DNA of 64,000 nt from Eumeta japonica (lineage: Eukaryota > Arthropoda > Insecta > Lepidoptera > Psychidae). A model generated the notes under the pieces. That model was not told the DNA's origin. It saw only the letters and a program-made list of their open reading frames with translations, and ran no database searches. This document shows positions 1 to 11,917 of this stretch, piece after piece. Both the position numbers and the translations under genes were made by a program. The first letter of the stretch is position 1; each line of letters begins with the position of its first letter. The stretch spans positions 248,001-312,000 of the forward strand of contig BGZK01000217.1 in assembly GCA_005406025.1 (NCBI GenBank). The letters run 5' to 3'.

Positions 1-344
1 AATCTACAAAAAATAATTGCACAATATGTCAATTGGGAATTTCCTAGCAAAATTTCTATAGTTCTAAAGTAGGAAGCTTCAGCTGTTTGTCAATATAACG
101 ACCATTAAATCAAGAAGTTTCTTGTTCATTGCATAGATATGAATTGACGGATGATCAATGTAATCGGTGAATTGGTAGTAAGTACCTGACGAAATATACC
201 CTTAATTAACAATCTAGTGGCCAATCTGGCACACGACGCACACTTGCCTGTGATGGAGATTCAACGTTAACTGCCCGGTGGCACATTACTGATGCGAAAG
301 TACGCCGATTTTCATAATGTCAATAGACATATTCATTATATAGG

Positions 345-497
345 TGTAGTACAACGCACGAAACTTTGCCGCTCCGAATTGCTTGCGAATGATGTAATGC
401 GCAGGTTTAACACTCCTTAGCCCTTACTTCTCCCCCGCGTACCAGTATGACGTCATTGCGACGCTTCCGTGACTAACTTCACAGCGGCAGAGTTACA
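345..497. repeat. Inverted-repeat fragment, possible MITE
   Basis: 345-373 (reverse complement AGCGGCAAAGTTTCGTGCGTT) and 477-495 (CTTCACAGCGGCAGAGTT) are related in inverted orientation, and 1704-1740 carries a third copy in plus orientation. Ends are not resolved. Confidence 0.5.
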
Positions 498-1174
498 TTA
501 CAAAATTGTAGGTACAATACATCGCATGACGTTATATTGTACCTACACTTCTTCTGTTAATGTCGATCTACGGAATGACGACATTTTTCAATTTCATTAT
601 ACGATAATTAATCATTAGATCGAGCCTGTGTATTACATTGACGATTTCAAATTCATTATATCCTTTTAAAAGTTCAATCTATTAATCGGACTATTATCTA
701 CATGATTCCTAAAAACATTTTAGGGACATTTTATTATGACGCATAATTAAAATAACATAATCTTTCTTTAAAATCTTTGTAAACTACATTATTACGAAAT
801 TTTATTATAAAATGGTCACATTTTCGCGTTGTAAATCATACATTTATTTTGAAGAATACTACAACGTAGATGAAGTTCAAACTAAATCAAATATTAGTCA
901 TGTCTCGGCATGTTCTAAGAGACTTTAGTATGAAGTGTAAGAACGAAAATATTTTTGACCAATACGCCATATTCCCAACAATGATACACGCACGCGCAAA
1001 GTGTTTGACATGTGCGCGTCGATTGTCATCTTAAGAATGTGACTCGAAAATAGTAGTGAAAGCTTAGCGGTACGCCTGCGCAGGAGACGACAATTTGCGC
1101 TCGCGGGCCCGCGTTATTGAACTACATTTTAAGTAAATTGCAGATCGAATATCTGCAGTTTACTTTGACTTGAG

Positions 1175-1262
1175 CGCTTATGGCAGAGTGGTTAAGAGCG
1201 TCGCCTTCGAACTAGACAGTGCCGGATTGATACCGGTCTAAGATCCGGCGTGACAAAATGTA
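1175..1262 (+). repeat. tRNA-derived SINE or decayed tRNA
   Basis: A box TGGCAGAGTGG at 1181-1191 matches the pol III consensus; the B-box position 1224-1234 (GGATTGATACC) matches at 8 of 11. The acceptor arms do not pair and no clean anticodon loop forms, so it is not a working tRNA. Confidence 0.5.
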
Positions 1263-1703
1263 ACCTCATCTGTTAATTGAATAAAATAATATTTTAAAGC
1301 GAGATAAAATATAAAATTTTATGAGAACAATGTCTGCCACTGTAGACTATGCTGATACTAAAATTAATTAACTAATTAATAATATTTTTTTGCTTCTTAT
1401 GTTAATTGCACAAAAGTACAAAACTTTAGAATATGGTGTTTTACACCTTTTACAAAAGACAGCCTCTCTTATGGCTGCTATAGTTACTTGCAGCCAGGTG
1501 TAAACAGGTAGATAAACCGAACTTATTACCATCATCTGTTAATAAAAACCTATTAACACATACGTAAAGTTTACAAAAATCTAAATACATTCATAACTGG
1601 CAGTTACTGTGAAATTATTTATATCCTACATAAACAAATTTTTAAGTAATCAATGTTAATAGCGGCAGGATTACTGTGACAGACATTGTTTGTTGTCGTG
1701 ATG

Positions 1704-1740
1704 AACTTCACAGCGGTAAAGTTTCGTGCGTTGTATTATA
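1704..1740 (+). repeat. Third copy of the AGCGGYAAAGTTTCGTGCGTT motif
   Basis: Matches the reverse complement of 345-373 with few differences, plus the preceding GAACTTCACAGCGG shared with 475-490. Solo remnant. Confidence 0.5.
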
Positions 1741-2754
1741 CTGACGGAGGGACGCACAAAATGGCGTACATCTTAACATTTCAAACGGATTTCCGAACAG
1801 TTTGCACCGAACAGGTTTGGTGTATGCATACAAAGGGAATTCTTTGTAATGGTCATTCTTTTTAGTGCCTCCATCTAGTGTCCAAAAGGTGTCAATTTCA
1901 AGGAGAGACACCCCTTCCGTCAACCGACAAAAACTGTATCGAATCGAATACATATTCTGCCTATCACCAGTGTATATTAAACTTCTTCGGTTTGTACGCA
2001 TTTGGTATGCGAATAGTTGGTCTTTCTACAATCCTTTTCTACGGTACCCGCTTCGTCCGTACGTTTCGCGGCGTTAATGAGCGTAATGAAAACATAGCGG
2101 GCCCGTTCTGATGGCTGCCTCCCCCTGATGAATAATTTATAAATCGTGTGCGCTTGACCGTGTGTGTCGTAAGCGAGAAGGCCGTAAAGAGACTGCACTG
2201 CGGCTTCTATTATTCCATAGTGCGGGGCCTGCGAAAACCCAATTCTTAATGACAGCACAAAGGTTTTTTTTTTTGCGAACACATGGCGCGTCGTCTAGAT
2301 TTTTATTAAATGCGTTTTCGCGGTAGGAAGATCAGCAGGGAAACGTACCGTGAAGGATGCGAGGCATGATGTGGCATAATCGATAGATTGAGCGCAAAAA
2401 CACGCAACATGTTTTCGACACTTGGCAGTGTCCGATTCGCCGTAAATTGGAGATTTATAAACACATTTTTTTTTTAATAAAATGTCTAGTTTAGTCTACG
2501 GTTTTTATTTCATACTTAACTATTATCACTAGTTATAAGCATGTAATATTTACTTTGGTTTGAGCGGGCAAAGACGTTGTATTATAGGTACTGAAGCTTA
2601 GTACAAAAATTATGTTATAAGTCTTACCTTATGAATACTCTACGAATATATTTACTGTATGCATTTCGTATGTATTTATTTTTTTTTTCGGACGAATATG
2701 AAAAGTAATTCATACTCAGTCTTATATAATCAATCGATGTTAAACAAGAAAATA

Positions 2755-3428
2755 GAAAACACCGAACAAGTGCGAATAGGATTCGCACCCTGAGGGTTCC
2801 GTGCATACTTAATTACGTATATAGATATTTCATCCATCATGAGTTTGACGATTTTTATCTGTTTTCTCTAGCGATATTGACGAGATATTGGTCATGGGGA
2901 TACCGAAAGATTTACTTTTTTTGTGAAATAAAAGCATTCCATTTTTTTATGAATAGAATTTTTGGGTATCTTATATTTTCATAGCGGAAAAGAAAAATAT
3001 ATTCACCCTTACATCGGCCAACATCATAGTCCATACTCGAACCGCAATTGTAAGTTTGTAATCACAGAAAAAAATACTGTCCCATGTGATACAATTACAC
3101 ATTAACGATTTTCGGATTTTTTTCCTTTATATGTGCTGTGAGACCTTGCACGTCTGTCATGGTTCTAGATCAACGGAAAGTACCCTTATAGGTTTTGTAT
3201 TACAAGTGTCAAAATAATAAGGCATAATTCGTCGTATTTTTTATTTATTTTGACTTAGAAGCTTGCTTTTTTACAGCTCCAAGGAACTGCATGTCTAAGT
3301 ATTTTATATTAACTTCAACTTGATGCCTCCATATGTACCTGAGAAAAAAGGTCTGGACAGGCAAACAGGCGGACGACAAAGTCATCCTGTAAAAGAATTC
3401 TTTTTTCGTTTTGGAATACGGAACCCTT
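2755..3428 (-). repeat. Dispersed Lepidoptera repeat, copy 2 (minus)
   Basis: Same head and tail as the copy at 11365-11917 but inverted: the tail lies at 2755-2811 (CACCGAACAAGTGCGAA, GGGTTCCGTGCATA) and the head at 3411-3428 (TACGGAACCCTT). The middle is diverged. Confidence 0.65.
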
Positions 3429-4384
3429 AAAAAGTAACTAAATTATATGTTGCTTATTAATTATTTGAATAAATTTAATGTAAATCATGTATTTCTCTGG
3501 AAATTGGACAGGCAACAAAGCTTCTCGAGTTCAAAATTACTTTCAAACTTTCACAAATTATTTAGAGAGCCAAAGGAAAGTAGCATTCTCGTAATTTTAA
3601 TTTTAGTACATATGTAATATAAAAAAAAATTTATAGACAGCCGTCGGAGGCTGCCAAAAGAAGTGTACATTTAAAGATATGACATAGCAGTGATTTTCCC
3701 AAATTAGTTGTAACATTCAAATGGTTATATTAATATATCATAATTTGTAAATTGAAATCATTAACATTGATCTAGTTTTTACATCTATTGACAGTCTGAG
3801 CAACAGGTATATACGTTTTTATATAGTTTATTTATTAATCAAAACATATGATTGGCTGCGCATGCTCAATAAATTTGAAATGAGTCAATACGCATACCAA
3901 GGTTGGAATTTCAAAATTTAAGTCTTTCAATTTGAACAAAACAATAATCATGTTGCAATTGAATTAAATTCAAAAACTTAATTTTTACAGGTATAATTTT
4001 TTTTACGTATCCTGTTAATTCATCTATGATGTTGAGATTAGCATGGCTGCAACGCCAGCTCGTAAGATTTTACCTATCCGAAGATCACCCGAGGCGCATA
4101 AAGTAGTTTTCACATGCATTGCATTAACATGTCGGTGACGCAAAACCTATACAATTTTCACTTGCCAAAAATCGTTCAACTCGCATAAATAAATTTTCAC
4201 TTCAATAATCCTGTTACCGATGACTCCACAAAACACCATATAAAAAAGTTAAATAAATCAAATGTGACTTTGCTTTTGTCCAAATCATTAATATGTATAA
4301 GACGTAGTTTATCCGACATCAACTACTTATATAATAAAGGAGCATCATTGTGTGTTTGTGTATGTGTATATATATATATATATA

Positions 4385-7300
4385 CTAGCAGACCCGGCGA
4401 ACTCCGTTTCGCCACCAGATTCGTTTTATGTAACATTTCGTTTGGTGATTAAAAGATAAAGAAAAAAAATTTTTTGTTATATATTTGAAAAGGAAAATAT
4501 TTATTTCATTTCACACAGTAATAAATTCATTTCGATTACTAAAATGAAGTGTTATTTAGTTGAACTTCCCTAAGTAAATGAAAGTTTCTTTGATGTCGCT
4601 ACAAATCCAAAGTAAATACTGAATCAGCGTTATACGTGTCCGCAAATTATCCGTTTCATTGTAGTGCTCTTTGGTAAACCACATTTTTGTTTTTGGTCTG
4701 ACGTTAACACAAACAAAGCGGATGGTTTCCCAACTCGTGAACACGCAACGTATAACTGCCCATGTGAAAACAATGATTTTCTAAATTTATCCCGCAAACA
4801 CTAAGCGATTGGCCTTGCGACTTATTAATTGTCATTGCGAACGCAAGGCGACTACAATCGTTTGAAGTCAAACGGAGATCAGTCGGAATCATTGGTATTC
4901 GAGGAATACATACATTTTCTGCGTACTTTCCGTTAATAATGGTTGCCTCAATCAAATTCGGCATAAGTCTCTTTACCGAAAGTCGAGTACCGTTGCAAAG
5001 TCGCGGTGGATTCAAATTACGCAGTATCATAATAACTGTACCAACTTTGAGTTGCAAAGTTATGTGGTGGAAATCCTGGTATCTCCAGAGTTCAAAAACT
5101 CCGTTGGATAATTTACTACATCGGGATTTGTTATTGAATCAACGGATTTGTATGTCACCAAATCGCCAGCAATTTTTGATTGAATGGTGAAATTCAGTGC
5201 GTGGACATCATTATTCTTTGCGGCAAGAATTGCTCGTTGACTTAACCAAGCATAATTCTTATAATTCTCACTAATGTTTGGGAAAACATTTTCAATAAGA
5301 ACTAATTGAGTGTCTACAAATCGGCAAAAGTCGTTGGTAAGAGTAATTAATCCAGATGTCGCATCAACTGGGACTTTTCCATTTCCAACATCTAATAATT
5401 GTTTGGAAAATTGTGCAGCACTTTGATCATTTTGAAGTTGAACTCATATTAGTGGTTAGCGATAATTTTGTTATTCCATAAAGGTGATGCCTTCAGGCAA
5501 GCATTCAATTCATCTGCAGGCGTTCCACGGGAACTACTGGCAACGTCTCAAAATCGCCTGCCAACAATATCATCAAGCCGCCAAAGATGTTGTTATTTCG
5601 CCGAAGATCCTTCAGTGTGAAGTTAAGTGCTTCAAGTGATTTCTTTATGTGCACCTCATCCCAAACAATGAGCTTGCATTGCATCAACAATTTTCCCATT
5701 GCATTGGATCGGGAAATATTGCATGTTGGAGTATCAATTGTGTTTAAATTGAGTGGCAACTTAAGCGCAGAATGTGCAGTACGACCGCCATCTAGAAGAG
5801 TCGCCGCAATTCCAGATGATGCTAACGCCAAAGCTATGTCACATCTTGATCGAATAGTGGCCAAAATCAATGAAATGACAAATGTTTTCCCTGTTCCTCC
5901 AGGTGCATCCAGGAAGAATAGACCACCAGTATTATTGTCCACCGCTTATTAATTTTCGTATACTTGTTTTGCTGTTCATTCAGCAACGGAACATTATTTC
6001 TAACGAATTCCTGCAATGTATCAACATTGTATTGCAGCTCTCGATTTAATTCTTGGTTGAATGAATCGTGCATCGATCGATTTGGCGCAATCATTCCTAC
6101 TTCAATCAGTAGCTTGTTTGCAATAGTCAAGCATTGATCCTCAATCAGAATCAATCCTTCATTGTAGATTTCATCGGTTATTTGGATGTCAGGATTATTC
6201 GTTTGAATGCGCAAGCGATGCAAATTTCTTCACATATCTTTTGTTTCCCATAACTGAATTGGTTGTGAAGGAAAACATGTGGTGATAATTGCGAACAGCG
6301 TTCGTATTTGGTACGCATTTGATGAAACAACTGAATCTGCAAGTGTTAAATCCCAATGAGAATCGTTCTCCAGCAAACCCAATAGTTGACATGCTTCTCG
6401 ATATGTTTGGCATTGGTGGCCATTCACAGTTTTCAAATGCGCAAATGATTTTGGTCCACGTACATTTACTAACAGCAGTCGCAAATAAAACATTCATCGT
6501 TTCTAGGATGAACAGTGTACATACGACCAGTTGTCAGTTGAAAACACCTGGCCAGTCTGGAACTGGGGTTCCTTGTTTGCGACGTTGGAATTTCTTTGTT
6601 GATTGATTCCAAGTGTAATACTTGGGCATTTCAACGTACATCAGCGTCGCTGCGAATGGATCTGCTTCACACATTGCAAAGAAGCTAGTCAATGTTGTCG
6701 ATGGTGGTCTCTCAGCTCGTTGTGCCGCATTAGCCTCACTCTTTGGCCATTTTCCAAATGCACTGCTAAATGTACAACTGTGGGATATCTTTCATGAATT
6801 TGAAATGACAATAATCGCCACAGTGCTTCATTAGTACTGACGTATCTGCCCATTTGGAAGTTGCTGATTTCGTCATTCGCATTTTCCGACGCAATACCAA
6901 ACACAGCCATGTCGCTGCCTTTTGTGACGTACTTGCACAAATATTTGATTGATTTGGCCGAATGACAACTCTCAACGTTTGTATGTGTTTCGAAAATTCG
7001 TGATAGCGGGGCAATATGGTACAAGAATTCATTTCCGATCTCAATCTCTTTGATTTTGAACTAACTTTGATAGTTCGACCGTTATCTTCCTTTGAACGCC
7101 GACGATAAAACTGGATATCCATCGTTCCCTGTACTGTTTCAGCAACTAACGGTCGCGGATATCGTTTTGTGCACTTTCCATCAGCCATGCAAGGCGATAA
7201 TGGATTTAATGCACCGCACGGTCCATGCACCATCTGTGTCGTCACAATGTCGTGTAGACGGGGATCAGTGACTGGATCAGGAATTTCAGCTGATATGATG

Positions 7301-9454
7301 TCATCCACTTCATTTGAATGTAATTTGTTCAGCAACCAAATTAGGATATGAGCATGCGGTAGTCCACGCTTCTGCCATTCCACCGAGTACATATAACAAC
7401 GTGTCACCAAAAACTCGATACTTAGTAAGCACATCCATCATAACCTTGAGTTTTGCTCTCTGGCGATTATGTCATGGCGATCTTGCGGTTTTGACCCGGT
7501 TCCAACTCGCGTTCAATTTCCGTCCACTTTGGATTGCATGTGACCGTAAATAAATCCGAGTTCCATAATTTCGCACGTACGTCATAGCGTCTTGAGCGTA
7601 TTCGTGCATGTGGCGTGGGCTTCCGATATAAGTTGATGGGAGAATCGTCAGTCGTCCAATATTCTGAACATCACCATCTGAATAAATAGCATCACGCAAG
7701 TGTATATAGTCCTCAGATCGTAGCTTTGCCTGATTGAATCGGATGAACGCTAAACGTTCGGTCTCGACTTTGACATACATGTCGACAGCGAATTGCTGGA
7801 ATAGCCGACGGCACTTCAGAATGACATTCTCCTCATGTGTACGAATCATCATACGATACGCATAGTAATTCATTGCGCTTTATTGATATTCGTTGATACT
7901 CCTGAAATTACAATGAATTAATGAGTAAACAAACCAATAATAGTGAAATAATTGTGTGTGAATATTGTACCTGTAATTGGATCGACCATCTTCAACGTGA
8001 TGTCGTATCCGTCTTGTCCTTGCCAATAAATGATTGATATTGTAACGCATCGTACAAACGATGTGTCTCGTTTACACGATGCATGATATTGCTTCTTGAA
8101 CGACAATGTCTCGTGATTTAGTTGGATCGCCAACAATATTGCAGCAACATCATTAACGGTGGGTGCATTGAATCTTCGCACATGTTCACCTGTTGGGGTA
8201 CAATCCGCTCTTATGACAAATTTGTGCGTATCCGATGGCATTCGTTCCAATGCTGTTTTGAACATATTAACCACAGCATTATTAGCGTGAAAAATGCTTG
8301 CAACTGTTCAATAATTCGTCTCTTTAACTGTTGTGCTCCTGTATATTGCACCGCACATTCAGCTGATCCACCATCGACGAAATGAAATATATTTGCAGAA
8401 ATTGATGCGGTTCATCTGGTGTTGGCACCATTGAACCATGCAAATGATATATTTGTCCTTGTATCTGTAATTGCAAATAATCATTAAAATTTGTTGAAGA
8501 ATACGTTGTAACTTCTGATCGTGTGATGGTGTAGTGTGTGGTATATGCAGTTGTTATGTGTTGCAATTCATTGTGTTGGTGTGAGTGATTGGTGTGTGTG
8601 TATCTTTTACCTTGCAAGTCGGCATGAAGCCGCCTTCTCGAATGATATTAGCTCCAAAGGAAGTCATGCGAAAGCAGTTATTGTATTCAAGGATGTGTTG
8701 AAGAAAATGGCTGGAATCGGGATCACTTCCATCGAACAATGTTTTCAGTGGCTGTGGTGGTGTAAGTAATGGATCCAGTTTGACTTTTCCACTTGCGCAG
8801 CACAATCCAGCCGTTTCTCTTTTGAACTTTAACGCATTGCAATATCGGCATATAGTCGTCATTCGTCCAATATCTAAATTTTCATCATCACTGTAGTTCG
8901 CAGTGGGATCATATTGGAATGCCAAGCGATTGTATGATGCCAATGATCTTCGTGTGCTCACGCGATGTCTCAATCGGTCATTTTCTCTTATTATATTTTG
9001 TCTTTCTTCGCTTAAATTCCTTGAATACACTTGTTGCTGGCTTGCATGTCTTGTGCGGCGGCCGATGCTCGCACGTCGTCCTCTAGGCATTTTGGACTAT
9101 GGACAGAGTGTTGAATTTAACCTCAAATGCACGATCCACATAATTTACACTCAGCTTGAATGAAATTAAATGAGCAGAGAACAATGAGTAGCTGTCAAAC
9201 ACTTTATCACGCACCGGCGCCATCTACTTGAAGTATTGGATATTAGTTTGTAGTACATGCTATGTATCAGAGATGGCGCTGTATGTGAAAAACGATTTCC
9301 CCACTTTTCTGTTGAATTTTTCCTGAATTTTCTTTGCTATAAACCTCACGGAGCCCGAGACCTTTCCAACGAATGCAAAACCGTGGAAATCGGTTCGTGC
9401 GTTCTGGAGTTATAGCGTCAGGGAGGAAAACTGGACTTATTTTTATATAGTAGA
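4385..9454 (-). mobile_element. Helitron with Rep/helicase gene, degenerate, both ends present
   Basis: Rolling-circle transposon of about 5.07 kb lying on the minus strand. Its 5' end is TCTACTATATAAAAATAAGT just inside 9454; its 3' end is a GC-rich hairpin (GGAGTTCGCCGGGTC) followed by CTAG at 4388-4385. It sits between A and T on both sides, as Helitrons do. The inside encodes the broken Rep/helicase described separately. The 3' end lies against a short TA run (4369-4384). It is probably inactive because of the coding damage, although the ends look intact. Confidence 0.93.
4704..9090 (-). pseudogene. Helitron Rep/helicase (RepHel), multiply broken
   Basis: Read on the minus strand. The start is MPRGRRAS at 9090, then an N-terminal zinc motif (TICRYCNALK), IQGQIYHLHGSMVPTPDEPH, FKTALERMPSD, MNYYAYRMMIR and TILPSTYIGSPRHMHEY. 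The HUH nuclease motif (GLPHAHILIW) falls near 7360. Next come KYVTKGSDMAVFG and GRYVSTNEALWR, and then the PIF1-type helicase: Walker A APGGTGKTF near 5900, SGIAATLLDGGRTAHSALKL, and the C-terminal RLAFAMTINKSQGQSL near 4830. Two spliceosomal introns fit at 8610-8465 and 7970-7902. Several frameshifts and stops break the frame, for example near 8330, 7560, 7030, 6590, 5940 and 5450, so it cannot encode a working enzyme. Confidence 0.92.
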
Positions 9455-10828
9455 TATATATATATAGTTAGACATTTCTTTTTACATTAAAGAACGACAA
9501 TTGCTTAGTGCCTACTATTTACTCCTTGTTCTCTCTCTTACAAGTTTTTGTATGCAGAGAACCATCAACCTAGAAAACAGAAAAAGAAGTAGAAAAGGCA
9601 CGTAATGTCGTCAGGTCAATGGATATATATAATTGAGTAGTAGTGAATTCAAATGGTGTTGGCTTTTGGTTATATTTCCTTATTTCGTCCTCTTAAATGA
9701 TTTTTTTTTGATAATTTAAACATAAATTAGCATTTATACAGCAAGAAAACTAAGAAATTTCCTTTACCTTTATTTGGCGTTGTTTCGCTTCTTATAAACA
9801 GCGACATCTATGAATAAGTAGTTTTACTAATATTGAGTAATGCTGCTTGTTTATTGGGATCTCTGTTTGAAAGTAAATCTAATGATTTTTGTGGGTGGAA
9901 AAGACAAGGTATTAATGGATCTAGTTAGACGTTTTACTTATGTCTCGAACAGAACTCAGCAGCCGTCTGTCTGTTCGTTTACCCGGGCTAATCTCCGAAT
10001 ACGGTTGAATATTTTGGAATGAATTTGCATTGGCCTTTCAGAGAAGTAATGGAGGCTACTTTTTATTCCAAAAAGTTTAAGATATCTACGTAAAAAATGG
10101 CAAACTTGAAATTTGAGATTAAATCGGGATTATAAGCCAGTTATCGTCTTCTGCTTCGAGGATACGTTTGAAACTGCACACATGCATTTTTGTTTCCATA
10201 AAGTGCATCATTATGTGAACAGCAGGTTTCAAATCCTCGGTCCCGATACTGGACTGCACTGCAAATACGTGGAAAGTTTACCCACGTAAAATGTGAGCGT
10301 TTACAATTACTCTATTTTCAACAGATATGAATAGCAAAGATATATTTTGTCATCGGTCTCCGAATTCTATGCCATTAAAACCAATGATGCTGGACCATGA
10401 CTGCTTTCAAGTACAAAACCGCGATCGATATTGAAAACGGGGCCGAGATTAAAGTCGAGAGTAGGTTTACGAATGGAATCGGGGACGAGACTGGGATAGG
10501 AACAAGCCACGGGATTCAGAATTTGAATCAAGAACGAGTCCGAGATCGTTCGTGTAAAAGATGAAAAAAAAGTTATTGTATTTCCACGCGGGTGGAGCCG
10601 CAGGAGAATGCTAGTATACAACATAAGCAATCAGTTTTTCAAGTATACTGCAACAATAAAAAACAGTGGCTTTCTCCCTTAACCCAATAGAGTATTAGTC
10701 CGCGAACGGGCCGCTAAGTATTTGAATCATGAAATAAATTATCGATGCATCGGAGCGAGAACTACACGACTGCATCAATATTAATGAAAATGGCGCGCGA
10801 CCGGCGCGCACGCGACTCGGCCGCATAT

Positions 10829-10839
10829 TGCGCATGCGC
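10829..10839. promoter_or_regulatory. NRF-1/Ewg-type motif in a GC-rich block
   Basis: TGCGCATGCGC, the core of the NRF-1 (fly Erect wing) site, within a GC-rich block (10795-10850) in otherwise AT-rich DNA. It could mark a promoter for the candidate exon at 11001. Confidence 0.35.
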
Positions 10840-11000
10840 TCCGCGAAAGCAACTCCACATTATATTTTCCGGAAATTCAATGAAAAATGTTTTATTAGAG
10901 ATATCGGTTGATGTCGATTATTATAAGCGGAAAATTAAAAAATTAAAATCAAAGATATGTGCCAGTTCCGAAATTTTAATAAAATATTTTAAGAATAATA

Positions 11001-11063
11001 ATGGACAACATATACGACGTATTCAGAACTTTGAGCAAGAAGACACTGAAAATAAAGCCTAAG
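11001..11063 (+). CDS. Candidate alternative first coding exon (21 codons)
   Basis: An ATG in good context (AATAATAATGG) opens 21 codons ending KIKPK just before a consensus donor GTAATG at 11064. The phase at the donor is 0, the same as the acceptor of myosin exon a at 15139, so splicing would give a short MyTH4-FERM-only isoform. An NRF-1/Ewg-type palindrome lies 160 bases upstream. Coding status is unproven: an overlapping 105-codon ATG ORF (10745-11062) exists in another frame, and other acceptors could be used. Confidence 0.25.
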
Positions 11064-11364
11064 GTAATGTTGACTTTTTTTTGCTTTTGTTTGCGATATC
11101 ATTTCCTAAAACGAAAACACGTTCTCGATGCCAGTTACCGTTGTTTTTCTCGTGGTTATCTGTTTTACCCTAATGTTGACAGTCTTAAAGTCTTTTCAAT
11201 GCCACAAAGCGGTGCGATGCCACAATGTTTCCAGCATGTTTATTTTCTTATTTTTAACGAATGAAAATCAATGAGATATTTTGTAATGAACGTAGAAAAC
11301 AATCTATTATAATATTTCAAAAATAATAATATGTGGTAATGCTGTACAGTCTTATTTCATTTTT

Positions 11365-11917
11365 AGGGTTCCGTACCTGAAAAGGAAAAACGGAACCCTT
11401 ATAGGATCATTTTGTTGTCCGTCCATCTGTCTGTCAAGCTCCTTTATCTCGTGAACGCGTAGAGGTATCCAGTTGAAATTACAACCGTATACTCGAGTTT
11501 ACAGTCCCTTGACGTTGCGAAAATATCAAACTTCTAAATTAACGTGAATACGGCAGTTTATGGCAAAAAAAAAAAAACATATTATTTGACACTCTCTAAG
11601 GAATGCAAATTTATAAGGTATTTTCCGTTAACCTAGAACTATGAATTTTAGCCATTAATACCGCTTTATACTAGAAATATAGAAAAAAATCTGAAAATAT
11701 TACATCTGTAATTAAATTATAAAAATAACTAGGTGTAAACTGTTAGTATAACCACAATTTCCTATAATTATGTAATTATAGGTTTTATAAACTTAATGTT
11801 TGGAAAAGCTCTAAAAAAACTGCGAGACTCAATTCCTGAACTATTTATAATATATACCTGCAAATTTGTACGGAATCCTCGGTGGGCGAGTTCGACTCGC
11901 ACTTGTCCGGTTTTTTT
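11365..11917 (+). repeat. Dispersed Lepidoptera repeat, copy 1
   Basis: Head AGGGTTCCGTACCTGAAAAGG with its inverted echo CGGAACCCTTATAGGATCA, a GTCCGTCCATCTGTCTGTCAAG block, and tail GACTCGCACTTGTCCGGTTTTT. No ORF; a non-autonomous element whose family name I do not know. Confidence 0.75.

Larger units (their letters stand above)
1..4384. other. Left flank, no gene seen
   Basis: AT-rich DNA with the repeat remnants listed separately. The ORFs on both strands at 1708-2282 lie in a GC-richer block and share nothing I recognise. The remaining stretches (498-1174, 1263-1703, 2290-2754, 3429-4368) show no further features. Confidence 0.5.

Noticed and set aside
1175..1262. Functional tRNA-Ser or tRNA-Leu
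   Set aside because: The A box fits but the B box is degraded and the arms do not pair.
1977..2282. 101-codon minus ORF in a GC-richer block
   Set aside because: No similarity, starts in a T-run on the plus strand, no splice or promoter context.
5587..7553. Plus-strand ORFs within the Helitron
   Set aside because: They are antisense to clear helicase and Rep motifs.
10745..11062. 105-codon ATG ORF overlapping the candidate exon
   Set aside because: No recognised similarity and it ends in an AT-rich stretch; kept only as a caveat to the candidate first exon.
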